64,000 bases of DNA from Bacteroides muris (ex Afrizal et al. 2022) (GTDB taxonomy: Bacteria; Bacteroidota; Bacteroidia; Bacteroidales; Bacteroidaceae), in contig NZ_SRYZ01000004.1 in the NCBI RefSeq assembly GCF_004793475.1, forward strand, positions 1 to 64,000. The letters are read 5' to 3'. A model generated the notes under the pieces. The model was not told the DNA's origin. It searched no databases and saw nothing but the letters and a program-made list of their open reading frames with translations. The position numbers were made by a program, and so were the translations under genes. Positions 17,298-27,000 of this stretch are shown piece by piece; within the stretch, counting starts at the first letter, position 1; every line of letters starts with the position of its first letter.

Positions 17298-17876
17298 ATG
17301 GCTAAGAGTGTTAAAGGAACTCAGACAGAGAAGAATCTGCTGACTTCATTCGCCGGTGAATCACAAGCAAGAATGCGCTACACTTATTTTGCAAGTGCGG
17401 CTAAAAAAGAAGGTTACGAACAGATTGCTGCTATCTTTACGGAGACAGCCGACCAGGAAAAGGAGCATGCAAAACGTATGTTCAAGTTCTTGGAAGGTGG
17501 CATGGTAGAGATTACAGCCAGCTATCCTGCCGGTGTTATCGGCACTACGCTGGAAAATCTTCAGGAAGCTGCTGCCGGTGAGCACGAAGAATGGTCGTTG
17601 GACTATCCCAAGTTTGCTGACATTGCAGAACAGGAAGGTTTTCCTGAAATTGCTGCCATGTACCGCAACATCTCTATTGCCGAGAAGGGACACGAGGAAC
17701 GCTACCGGGCTTTTATCCGGAATATAGAGACTGCCAGTGTATTTGCCAAGGAAGGCGAAGTGGTATGGCAGTGCCGCAACTGTGGTTTCATCTATACCGG
17801 TAAGGAAGCCCCCGAGGTTTGCCCGGCTTGCTTGCATCCGCAGGCTTACTTCGAAGTAAAGAAGTCAAACTATTGA
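17298..17876 (+). CDS. rbr: Rubrerythrin
   Basis: This 192-aa non-haem iron peroxidase reduces hydrogen peroxide in the cytoplasm of anaerobes. The N-terminal four-helix ferritin-like domain carries the diiron ligands: Glu in LLTSFAGESQARMRY, EXXH in ADQEKEHA, and Glu/EXXH in AEKGHEERY. The C-terminal rubredoxin-like domain has two CXXC knuckles (CRNCG and CPACL), which pass electrons to the diiron site. It is a stand-alone gene with its own promoter and a strong terminator at 17904-17942. Confidence 0.97.
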   Translation: MAKSVKGTQTEKNLLTSFAGESQARMRYTYFASAAKKEGYEQIAAIFTETADQEKEHAKRMFKFLEGGMVEITASYPAGVIGTTLENLQEAAAGEHEEWSLDYPKFADIAEQEGFPEIAAMYRNISIAEKGHEERYRAFIRNIETASVFAKEGEVVWQCRNCGFIYTGKEAPEVCPACLHPQAYFEVKKSNY

Positions 17877-17903
17877 TGATAATTTCCTCATAGAGAGAAC
17901 AAA

Positions 17904-17942
17904 GTCCCGCAGAGCGAAAGCAAGCTCTGCGGGGCTTTTTGT
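17904..17942 (+). terminator. Rho-independent terminator after rubrerythrin
   Basis: CCCGCAGAG and CTCTGCGGG form a 9-bp stem with a 10-base loop, followed by GCTTTTTG. Confidence 0.85.
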
Positions 17943-17975
17943 TTGCTGTGACAGTCATATAGCTTGTAGCTGCAC

Positions 17976-18112
17976 ATTTGCTGCAGCGTCACTGCAAACA
18001 AATTGCAGTGCGACTGCAAAACTGTTGCAGTGCTGCTGCAAATCAGTTGCAGTGCTGCTGCAAACCGGTATGCAGTGACGCTGCAAAAAGTATGCAGTCG
18101 TTTTGCAGTGGC
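17976..18112. repeat. Tandem array of about 22-nt palindromes built on TGCAG
   Basis: About six consecutive imperfect palindromes. Examples are TTGCAGTGCTGCTGCAAA and GCAGTGACGCTGCAAA, with period 20-23 nt. It fills the space between the convergent rubrerythrin and DUF3857 genes and lies beyond the terminator. The unit sequence is not seen elsewhere in the window. Confidence 0.75.
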
Positions 18113-18166
18113 TGTACAGTACGACAGCAAGCTGTGTATGGCGATGCTGCAGCGGGCAGAGAAGGA

Positions 18167-20350
18167 TTAATAGCCGGTTGTTGGAGATGTAGGGGGATTA
18201 ATGGTTGCTTGGAACACTATTGAAAGTGCTTCATAACTGTTGGCAGCATCGGTTATTTCAAGCAGTTTCTCCCAGTTGGCTACCGGTTCCGTCTTGTGGT
18301 TGATGCGTTTTTCGGCTTTTATTCTTAATGTTCCGTCTTCAGTGGTGGCTTGGACAATGAAAGCGCCGCAGTCGTTTTCTACTTTTACGTTCAGTCTTTC
18401 CAGGCCTTCGGGAGAAATTCGATAACCTTCCGGCAGATTGACTGTGATGTCCCATTGGTAACAACGGGGCATCTCCCAATAAATGTCCTCCTTGCGCAGG
18501 CGTTGTTCGCCTTTCAGCTCTGGCTGTGACCCTATCAACCGACCTACGGAGAGAACAAAGTTTGTACCCGCTTTCTTTACGTATCCGTCCAGTACATAGT
18601 CCACTTGATAGGCAAGTGCCGCACTGTCTGCCCGGTTTCCGATGCTGAAAAGCTGGTAGCCGAGGAGTGTTTCCAGTCCTTCTTCCGAGCCATGATAACC
18701 GATGATTTCATTGCGGTAACGCTCTTTCTCCTGCTCCCGTTCACGGCGGTAACTTTCGCGCAGGTCGGCATGGAATTTTTCTTTGGTTTCGTCGTAGATA
18801 GTGGCTGTAATACCCAGTTGGCGACGAATGGAGTTGTAAAGGTCCTCGTCCATAATGAGGTAGGGTTGGAAGTGTTCTTTCAGAGCACCGCTCATCTCTT
18901 CCCGGCGACTGATGTGGAGAGTGGTGCCGCTTATAGAAGCGTTTATGGTAGCCATATCCCGGTTGTCTTGGGGAATGGCAGAGGGAAGGGTAAGGCATGT
19001 GTTGTCTTCCAGTATGGCTTCTTCGCCTTGCAGGCTGGCAGGCACTTCACCGGGAACAGCATAGCAGGCCGGTGGAGTATAGTATTTTCCGTTGGCCTCC
19101 AGATAGATAAACCAAGTGGTATTGCTGTAGTTGATGAGCTGGTCCAAAGGCTCCCGGGTATCTTTGGTCGTGATTCCTGTCCGGTGGGGAATACCTGCTT
19201 TTTCCAGAAGTTCGTGCATCAGCAGGATGAAACTGGCGGGAGTATAGTCTGCACCGTTTTCCATATACCGGTAATAGCAGTATTGGTAGAGGTAGTCCAT
19301 CAGTTTCTTATCGCTCCATCCTTCGGCTTGACGGGCTTTGAGGGCTTTGGATATTTCGCCTTTCCGTCCGCTGCGCAGACCAGACCAGTTGGTGCCGGGA
19401 GCCTTCATGGAGGCACGTGTGTCATCTGTCATCAGCTTCGGATTGGGGTTGGCATATAGTCCGGGTTTACGGGCGCTGGGTGGCATCCAGGCATAGGGTG
19501 TCTTGCTGTTGTAGATGTACATCAGAATCATGGGCGTTTGCCGGGCACTGTTGTACCAGAAGTCGGGAATGACACGTCCGGAATCTCCGGTATGCAAGTC
19601 GAGAATATGGTTTCCTTCGGTATCGGTACTGTGGTCGAAGTCCCTTGCTCCGTTCAGGCAACGGTAGAAAGTGCTCAGCTTCGGGTCTATTTCGCAATGG
19701 ATGGAATAGGCAAGCAGAGGATAGCTGTCCATAAAGTAAAAGCCGAAAGGTTCGGGGTTCTGGTTGTTCAGTATGGTGTATCGTACGAAGAACAAGTCGA
19801 TGATGTCTCCGGTTTCCAGTCCGGGTACGGCCAGCTTGTTCCATTTTTCTTGGACGTTGCGACTGCTTGGAAAGCCGCTTTCATCGGTTTCCATGTACTC
19901 TTGCGGGTCTATTTCCTTGACTGTTCCGTCCGGTTTGATGCTGCGTACGCCCAGTATCCGCTGTTGTTCGTTGTGGGTGTAGCGTTCTTTTTTCTGGGAA
20001 AGGAAGCTGAACTGTGACATCTCTTCCAGCGCACTTTGGCTGTTGATGTATACCATTTGGCGGTAGATGCTGCGGTAGGTTATCTGTTGTTTGGTCAGTC
20101 CCATTCCCCACCAGTCCAACTTGGTTTTCCGGGTTACCTCCAGACGGCTGTGTGCGGCAAGGATAACGGCAGGTTCGTTTCTGTATTTCTCGGGTACAGT
20201 CATATTTTTAAAGTCGGGCAGGTTCAGCGACCATACTTCATTGCGTACTTCGCTTACGAGCGCAGCATATTTGTCTTCTTCCTTTTGGGCATTCAGTCCC
20301 GAAGTGGCAAGTAACATCAGCAGTAGTAGGAAAGAACGTGTTGTTTTCAT
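18167..20350 (-). CDS. DUF3857 / transglutaminase-like exported protein, apparently without the catalytic Cys
   Basis: This 727-aa exported protein (signal peptide MKTTRSFLLLLMLLATSGLNA) has an N-terminal DUF3857 beta-sandwich: LEVTRKTKLDWWG, then the KPDGTVKEIDPQEYMET block. It also has a transglutaminase-like middle region. Where intact relatives have the catalytic GDCK, this one reads GADYTPASFILLMHELLEKA near residue 370, with no cysteine, so it is probably not an active transglutaminase. It is last in the order nadB, 20381-22129, this gene, with a 30-base gap before it. Function is unknown. Confidence 0.82.
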   Translation of the reverse strand: MKTTRSFLLLLMLLATSGLNAQKEEDKYAALVSEVRNEVWSLNLPDFKNMTVPEKYRNEPAVILAAHSRLEVTRKTKLDWWGMGLTKQQITYRSIYRQMVYINSQSALEEMSQFSFLSQKKERYTHNEQQRILGVRSIKPDGTVKEIDPQEYMETDESGFPSSRNVQEKWNKLAVPGLETGDIIDLFFVRYTILNNQNPEPFGFYFMDSYPLLAYSIHCEIDPKLSTFYRCLNGARDFDHSTDTEGNHILDLHTGDSGRVIPDFWYNSARQTPMILMYIYNSKTPYAWMPPSARKPGLYANPNPKLMTDDTRASMKAPGTNWSGLRSGRKGEISKALKARQAEGWSDKKLMDYLYQYCYYRYMENGADYTPASFILLMHELLEKAGIPHRTGITTKDTREPLDQLINYSNTTWFIYLEANGKYYTPPACYAVPGEVPASLQGEEAILEDNTCLTLPSAIPQDNRDMATINASISGTTLHISRREEMSGALKEHFQPYLIMDEDLYNSIRRQLGITATIYDETKEKFHADLRESYRREREQEKERYRNEIIGYHGSEEGLETLLGYQLFSIGNRADSAALAYQVDYVLDGYVKKAGTNFVLSVGRLIGSQPELKGEQRLRKEDIYWEMPRCYQWDITVNLPEGYRISPEGLERLNVKVENDCGAFIVQATTEDGTLRIKAEKRINHKTEPVANWEKLLEITDAANSYEALSIVFQATINPPTSPTTGY

Positions 20351-20380
20351 GGTGATGGCGTTTTATGTTCAATTATTTGT

Positions 20381-22129
20381 TTAAAGGGTGCTTTGCCGGA
20401 TTACTATCTGTTCGTTGCAGGCTTTTTTCCATTGTCGCAGGGCATCATTCCAAGCAGGGATAAGAGCAAGTGGAATACGTTTTCTGCGTATCTCCATCAC
20501 TTTTCGGAAGTGGATATATCCTGTTCCGGCGCGGTAGGAGCAACTGAGGATGCCCTGATTCGTTTCAATGTGAAAGTCTGCAGGCAAATAGGACACGGCA
20601 TATCCTTGTGGAATATCAATCGTTACCTCGCGTACAATACGGCATCTCCGCGGCAGTAGGTAATCCTGCTTGCGGCGGGTGGTGTCAATGGGCTGGTGGA
20701 AGAAATCTTCGTGCGGGTCTGCTTCGAGGCAGTACTCTCCATCGGCCGATTGTACGGCAGCGGTATTGTTTATCTGATTGTTTAGCAGGTCTGTCTGCTT
20801 CTCCTTGGGGGTGTCATGGTAGAGACTGAGCAGGTATTCCTTGTATTCGCCCGTACTTACGCGGGTGGCGGTGCCTTTCAGGGTAGGGGGATTGCTGTCC
20901 GTCATCAAGCGATAGTGATAATTGAGACTGTCCGTAGAGGCGGAGGCATCCTGCTGGGGAAGAATCAGTATCAGGCAGCTGTCTCCGTTTTCTACCAGTG
21001 CTTTTCGGCCTTGTATACCTTGGGGGATGTCTTCGGGCGGTAGGTATCGGTAGGTGGCATCCAGGCAATATCTTTTCCCTTGATGGAAAAGAAGGCAGAA
21101 GGCATGGTTGATGGCAGCCAGTGTCGGCACTTCGTCGGGAGAACTGGCGATGTCGTCCGTACCGATATAGGCCATTCGGGCATCGAATCCTTGGGCTTTC
21201 AGCAATGTGCGCAGCAGGAGTGCCATTCCCTTGCAGTCGCCGTAACGCTTGCGCAGCACTTCGGCAGGCCGGTCGGGCCGATGTCCTGCCAATCCGTTTT
21301 CAAAGGCGATGTAGCGTATGTTCTGCTGTACGTAGGCATAGGTGCGGCGTATCTTCTCCAGTTCATCGGTGCATCCGGCAGTAATTTCATTCGTCAGCAT
21401 TTCGACTTGGGGGAGAGTGCAGTCCACCTCGGCCAGTCCGTTCAGCCAGCGGTACATGGCCTGTACATCGGCAAAGGGACCGGTCACCAGCAGATGGGGA
21501 TAGAGGCAGTTGTCTGCGGGAGCAGCTTCTTCCTTTCGGGTGGCAGGCACTCCTTTTAAGGTGTAGACAAAAAGGGAATCCCCTTCCTTATTCACGCTCT
21601 TTTCACACCGGATGCCGGGACCGAAGTTCTTCTCCACCAACCGGAAACGGGACAGTGCGGCAGGAATGGTGACGGTGATACGTTTCTTGCGGATGAAGTA
21701 TTCCTCCGGAAAGTAGATGCGTGTAAAGTAGCGCAGGTCATGGAAGGTACGGCTAAACTGTACGGCCGCCTTTTTCCCCTGCCGGCTTAGGGAGAGGTTG
21801 AAGTAGCAGATACGGGTATCGTCGAAGAATACATTTTCCGGTGTGGCATGGCGGTGGATGGCTTTGGGGGCAAGTACTCCCTTAGCTTTGGCTTCGTCCA
21901 GAGAGATGAATTCGCCATAGAACATATGAGGTTGTACGGTAGCTCCCATTCGTGAAGCTTCATATTCGGTCTTTCGGGTGTTTTGTACGATGGGGTTGTT
22001 TCCCGGGCCTTCTTTAAAAACATAGCTGTCTTCACAGCAGTTGATGATGATATTGTCGTCCATCGTCTGACTGTAGAGACAGCTTGAGAAAATATACAAA
22101 AAAATGAAAGAGAAATATTGTTTCTTCAT
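20381..22129 (-). CDS. DUF3857 and transglutaminase-like domain protein
   Basis: This 582-aa exported protein starts with a hydrophobic signal segment (KKQYFSFIFLYIFSSCLYS). An N-terminal DUF3857-type domain is followed by a transglutaminase-like core with all three expected catalytic positions: Cys in KRYGDCKGMALLLRTLLKA (about 298), His in AAINHAFCLLF (about 341) and Asp in YCLDATYRYLP (about 356). It lies 18 bases after nadB on the same strand and 30 bases before the second DUF3857 gene. The substrate is unknown; the family acts in the periplasm or outer envelope. Confidence 0.85.
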   Translation of the reverse strand: MKKQYFSFIFLYIFSSCLYSQTMDDNIIINCCEDSYVFKEGPGNNPIVQNTRKTEYEASRMGATVQPHMFYGEFISLDEAKAKGVLAPKAIHRHATPENVFFDDTRICYFNLSLSRQGKKAAVQFSRTFHDLRYFTRIYFPEEYFIRKKRITVTIPAALSRFRLVEKNFGPGIRCEKSVNKEGDSLFVYTLKGVPATRKEEAAPADNCLYPHLLVTGPFADVQAMYRWLNGLAEVDCTLPQVEMLTNEITAGCTDELEKIRRTYAYVQQNIRYIAFENGLAGHRPDRPAEVLRKRYGDCKGMALLLRTLLKAQGFDARMAYIGTDDIASSPDEVPTLAAINHAFCLLFHQGKRYCLDATYRYLPPEDIPQGIQGRKALVENGDSCLILILPQQDASASTDSLNYHYRLMTDSNPPTLKGTATRVSTGEYKEYLLSLYHDTPKEKQTDLLNNQINNTAAVQSADGEYCLEADPHEDFFHQPIDTTRRKQDYLLPRRCRIVREVTIDIPQGYAVSYLPADFHIETNQGILSCSYRAGTGYIHFRKVMEIRRKRIPLALIPAWNDALRQWKKACNEQIVIRQSTL

Positions 22130-22147
22130 GATGGAGAGGATTTATGT

Positions 22148-23719
22148 TTATTTCCCGGCGTGCGGATAGTCTATCGTGTAGTGCAGTCCGCGGCTTTCCT
22201 TGCGCTCCATGGCTTGCTTGGTTATCAGATACCCTACGTTTATCATGTTGCGCAGTTCGCACAGTTCGCGGGTGGCTTTGCTCCGCTTGAAAAGGGCTTC
22301 CGTCTCCTCATAGAGGATGTCCAGACGGTTCCAGGCGCGTGTCAGCCGGGTATTGCTTCGGACAATGCCTACGTATGCCTCCATAATCTGGTTCACTTCC
22401 TTCATGCTTTGAGTGATGAGGACGCGCTCTTCGGTGGAGATGGTGCCTTCGTCGTTCCATTCGGGGATATCTTCGTTAAAGTCATAACGTTCCAATACGC
22501 TCAGCGCGTGTTTGGCTGCCGCGTCGGCATAAACCACGGCTTCAATCAGTGAATTGCTTGCCAGGCGGTTGCCGCCATGCAGTCCGGTGCACGAGCATTC
22601 GCCTATGGCGTACAGACGGCGGATGCTGGACTGCCCGTCCAGGTCGACCTTGATGCCGCCGCATAGATAATGGGCGGCGGGGGCCACCGGTATATATTCC
22701 TTTGTAATGTCTATGCCGATGCTGAGGCATTTCTTGTATATGTTCGGGAAGTGCTTCTTGGTTTCTTCGGGGTCTTTGTGGGTGACGTCCAGATACACAT
22801 GGTCTTCACCGCGCTGTTTCATTTCGTTGTCGATGGCACGTGCCACGATGTCACGCGGGGCCAGCGAGAGTCGCGGGTCATACTTCTGCATGAATTCCTT
22901 TCCGTCTTTGGTGCGCAGCACGCCGCCATAACCGCGCATGGCTTCGGTGATGAGGAACGAGGGGCGGTCTCCCGGGTGGAAAAGGGCTGTAGGATGGAAC
23001 TGGATGAATTCCATGTCCTTCACTGCTCCCTTGGCACGGTATACCATGGCAATGCCGTCTCCCGTGGCCACCAGCGGATTGGTGGTGTGGCGGTAAACGG
23101 CTTCGCAACCGCCCGTTGCCATGATGGTGACTTTGGAAAGGAAGGTGTCCACCTCGCCCGTCGCTTCGTTCAGCACGTAGGCACCGTAGCACTTGATGCC
23201 GGGAGTGTGGCGGGTCACGATGATTCCCTGATGATGCTGGGTGATGATTTCCACGGCGTAGTGGTCGGTCAGTACGGTGATGTCGGGATGCTGCTTTACG
23301 GCTTCAATGAGGCTTGTCTGTATTTCTGCGCCCGTATTGTCCTTATGGTGGAGGATACGGAATTCGGAGTGGCCGCCTTCCTTGTGCAGGTCAAATTCTC
23401 CGTTCTCCTTCTTGTCGAAGTTCACTCCCCATTTGATAAGCTCCTCGATTTGTCCGGGGGCATTGCGCACCACCTTCTCTACGGCTTCACGGTCGCTGAT
23501 CCAGTCACCCGCAATCATAGTATCTTCTATATGCTTTTCAAAGTTGTCTACGGCCAGATTGGTGACAGAGGCGATACCTCCTTGTGCAAAATAAGTGTTT
23601 GCCTCTTCCAAACCTGCCTTGCAGATGAGGGCTACTGTTCCTTTATGCGCTACCTTCAGCGCAAAACTCATACCGGCAAGTCCGGAGCCGATAACGAGAA
23701 AATCGAACTTTCTTACCAT
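22148..23719 (-). CDS. nadB: L-aspartate oxidase
   Basis: This FAD enzyme oxidises L-aspartate to iminoaspartate, the first step of NAD synthesis, feeding NadA (4755-5699). It has 523 aa, typical length. The dinucleotide-binding motif VIGSGLAGMSFALK is at residues 9-22. The active-site stretch MEFIQFHPTALFHPG and the loop AMRGYGGVLRTKDGKEF follow. The C-terminus has the helical succinate dehydrogenase-like domain. It is the first gene of a minus-strand operon whose other members are the two DUF3857 proteins. The promoter is TATCTTTG at 23744-23751. Confidence 0.97.
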   Translation of the reverse strand: MVRKFDFLVIGSGLAGMSFALKVAHKGTVALICKAGLEEANTYFAQGGIASVTNLAVDNFEKHIEDTMIAGDWISDREAVEKVVRNAPGQIEELIKWGVNFDKKENGEFDLHKEGGHSEFRILHHKDNTGAEIQTSLIEAVKQHPDITVLTDHYAVEIITQHHQGIIVTRHTPGIKCYGAYVLNEATGEVDTFLSKVTIMATGGCEAVYRHTTNPLVATGDGIAMVYRAKGAVKDMEFIQFHPTALFHPGDRPSFLITEAMRGYGGVLRTKDGKEFMQKYDPRLSLAPRDIVARAIDNEMKQRGEDHVYLDVTHKDPEETKKHFPNIYKKCLSIGIDITKEYIPVAPAAHYLCGGIKVDLDGQSSIRRLYAIGECSCTGLHGGNRLASNSLIEAVVYADAAAKHALSVLERYDFNEDIPEWNDEGTISTEERVLITQSMKEVNQIMEAYVGIVRSNTRLTRAWNRLDILYEETEALFKRSKATRELCELRNMINVGYLITKQAMERKESRGLHYTIDYPHAGK

Positions 23720-23743
23720 AGGTTTTGTGTATTAAAACGGTCA

Positions 23744-23751
23744 CAAAGATA
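23744..23751 (-). promoter_or_regulatory. -7 promoter element for the nadB operon
   Basis: The minus strand reads TATCTTTG, an exact consensus match, 24 bases before the nadB start. Confidence 0.6.
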
Positions 23752-23966
23752 GTGTAAACCTTCTTAAAAACACATATCTTAGTTATAAAAACAATGCAAA
23801 TTGCATAGAATCTTCTCTGGATGTATTATAATGATTAGAGTATATTGAGATTCCATATACTTTAATATTTATTTTTGCCCTTCTTACAACAACTAAGCAT
23901 GGGTGATTCATATATGAATATTTAAAATATTTTTTTTATTATATGCTTTTATAATAAAAAGTTGTA

Positions 23967-23974
23967 TATCTTTG
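23967..23974 (+). promoter_or_regulatory. -7 promoter element for susC
   Basis: TATCTTTG is an exact consensus match. It implies a leader of about 80 nt for the SusC/SusD transcript. Confidence 0.6.
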
Positions 23975-24061
23975 CGCTGCAATTAATATAATGTAGACAA
24001 ACCTGATGGATTTATTGATAGATGGAATAAAAACATTTGTTAACATTAAACAATCACTTTT

Positions 24062-27000
24062 ATGTTGAAACGACTAAAAACAGTCAGTATGATGCTGTTC
24101 TTTTTGAGTACTTCTGCAGGAACAGCGTATGCAGTAGCTGATTACGGTATGGACAATGTACTGATGACTCAGCAGAGTGGTACGTGTACGGGTGTGGTAA
24201 AAGACATGGCCGGTGAAACCGTTATCGGAGCGTCGGTAGTGGTAAAAGGAACTACCGTGGGTACCATTACGGGAATTGACGGGGATTTCTCTATCCCCAA
24301 TGTGAAGAAGGGAGACGTTATCCAGATTTCTTTTGTGGGATACCGCACACAGGAGGTGGTATGGAACGGTACTCCGTTGAACATTGTGCTTGAGGACGAT
24401 TCGCAGGCACTCGAAGAGGTAGTTGTAGTGGGTTACGGCAGCCAGCGCAAGGTAAATGTGACAGGTGCTGTAGCTATGGTAGATGCCAAAGCGATTGCTT
24501 CCCGTCCGGTGGCTAATGCTTCGCAGGCTTTGCAGGGCGTGGTGCCGGGATTGAACTTGACGGTGGGCAACAGCGGTGGTTCGCTGGATGGCCGTCTGAG
24601 CATCAATATCCGTGGTACGGGTACGATTGGCGACGGTTCTTCTTCTGGTCCGTTGATTTTGATTGACGGTATCGAAGGTGACTTGAACACGGTGAATCCG
24701 AATGATATTGAATCGGTATCCGTATTGAAGGATGCCGCTTCGGCTTCTATTTACGGTGCGCGTGCTTCGTTTGGTGTGATTCTGGTTACTACGAAGAGCG
24801 GTAAGAGCGGTAAAACGAATGTGAGCTATTCCGGTAACGTGCGTTTCAGCAATGCCATCGGATTGCCGGATGTGATGGATTCTTATAAGTTCGCGCAGTA
24901 CTTTAACCGTGCCAACAGCAATCGAGGCGGTGGAGCTATCTTCTCAGATGCAGTGATGGAGCGTATCAAGCAGTATCAGGAAGGTACTTTGAAGGCTACT
25001 ACCGTGGACAACGGTTCAGGTATCTGGCAAAAGTGGTCCAATGCCAATGGCAATACCGACTGGATGGACGAATTCTTTGGCGGATGGGCACCTTCGCACG
25101 AGCATAATGTGAGTATCAACGGTGGTTCGGAAAAGACGCAGTTCATGATGAGCGGCAGTTTCCTGGACCAGGACGGTTTGATTAACCATGGCTCGGACAA
25201 CTTCCAGCGCTATACGCTGAATGCGAAGATTTCTACTGCGGTGACAGATTGGTTCAAGGTGACTCTGAATACTAAATGGACGCGCGAGGATTTCAATCGT
25301 CCGACGTACCTGACCGGTCAATTCTTCCACAATCTGGCGCGTAAATGGCCTGTACATCCGGCTTACGACCCGAACGGATTCCCGATGGATGAAGGCGAAG
25401 TGGAACAAATGGAGAACGGCGGTAAGCAGAACAGCCAGAAGGACTTTTTCACCAACCAGTTGAACATGATATTCGAACCTATCAAGAACTGGAAAATCAA
25501 CTTGGAGGGAAGTGTGCGCACTACCACGCAATACCAGCACTGGGAAGTGCTTCCGGTACAGGCCTATGACGTGGAAGGAAATCCTTATTATACCGTATGG
25601 GACATGGGATATGGTGGTTATTCTGCGGGTTCTTCGCGCGTGAACGAATATTCTTGGAAAGAGAATTACTATACCACTAATATCTATTCGGACTACTTTA
25701 AGCAATTTGACAATGGGCATTACTTCAAGGTAATGGCAGGTTTCAATGCCGAACTTTATAAAACGAGAAACATCTCGGCCCAGAAGAATACATTGATTTC
25801 GCCCAATGTACCGACCTTGGATACAGCTACCGAAGACCCGACTGCCAGTGGAGGTTATGACCATACTTCCGTGGCTGGTTTCTTCGGCCGTATCAACTGG
25901 AGCTACAAAGACCGTTATATGTTCGAGGCCAATGGCCGTTACGACGGTTCGGCCCGTTTTGTAGGAGACAAGCAGTGGGGATTCTTCCCGTCGTTCTCGG
26001 CAGGTTGGAACATTGCCAATGAGGCATTCTTCCAGGATGTGGCCGAAAAGATAGAGCTGGGCAGCCTGAAGTTAAGAGCTTCTTGGGGACAGTTGGGTAA
26101 CGTGAACACTAAAGACCCGTGGCATCCTTTTGCACAGTCGATGCCTAATGGCAGCAATTACGGTTGGCTGGTGAACGGAAGCCGTCCGAACTATGCTTCT
26201 AATCCGGGAATGGTGAGCGCCGCCCTTACTTGGGAAACGGTGGAAACACTGGACTTCGGTTTGGATTGGTCGTTCCTGAGCAATCGTTTGACAGGTTCGT
26301 TCGACTACTTCGTGCGTAAGACAAAGGACATGGTAGGTCCTGCTCCCGAACTGTCGAATGCTTTGGGAACTTCTGTTCCGAAGGTGAACAACTGCGATAT
26401 GAAATCCTATGGATGGGAATTGGAACTGGGCTGGAGAGACCGCATAGGCGAATTCTCGTACGGAGCGAAGCTGGTACTGTCTGACGACCGTCAGAAGATT
26501 ACCCGCTATCCCAACGAATCCATGAGCATCGGTTCTTATTACAATGGCAGAATGCTGGGTGACATTTGGGGATATACCACTATCGGTATAGCTCAGACTC
26601 AGGAAGAGATGGATGCACATCTTGCCAAGGTAGACCAATCTGCTTTGGGTAGTGGCTGGGGAGCCGGCGATATCATGTATGCCGATTTGGACGGCGACGG
26701 CAAAATCAGCAGCGGTTCTTCCAAACTGGGTGATACGGGTGATTATCAGATTATCGGTAACAACACACCCCGCTATAAATTTGGTCTGACACTGGATGCG
26801 GCTTACAAAGGTTTTGATTTCCGCGTATTCTTCCAGGGTATTGGAAAACGTGACCTGTGGTTGACGGGTAACTACTTCTGGGGTGCCAATGCACAAGGTA
26901 ACGAATGGCAGGCTGCCGGTTTCGAGGAACACTGGGACTTCTGGCGTCCGGAAGGCGACCCCTTGGGAGCCAACCTGAATGCTTACTATCCGAAAGTGAA

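Larger units (their letters stand above)
23720..24061. other. Divergent promoter region nadB / susC
   Basis: This very AT-rich 342-base gap holds the nadB promoter (23744-23751, minus) and the susC promoter (23967-23974, plus). No ORF, operator repeat or riboswitch was recognised. Confidence 0.55.

Noticed and set aside
17976-18112. CRISPR array
   Set aside because: Units are palindromic, contiguous and variable, with no unique spacers of constant length and no cas genes.
22670-23752. Plus-strand open frame of 360 codons opposite nadB
   Set aside because: Shadow of nadB; no promoter or recognisable domain, and it crosses the nadB promoter.
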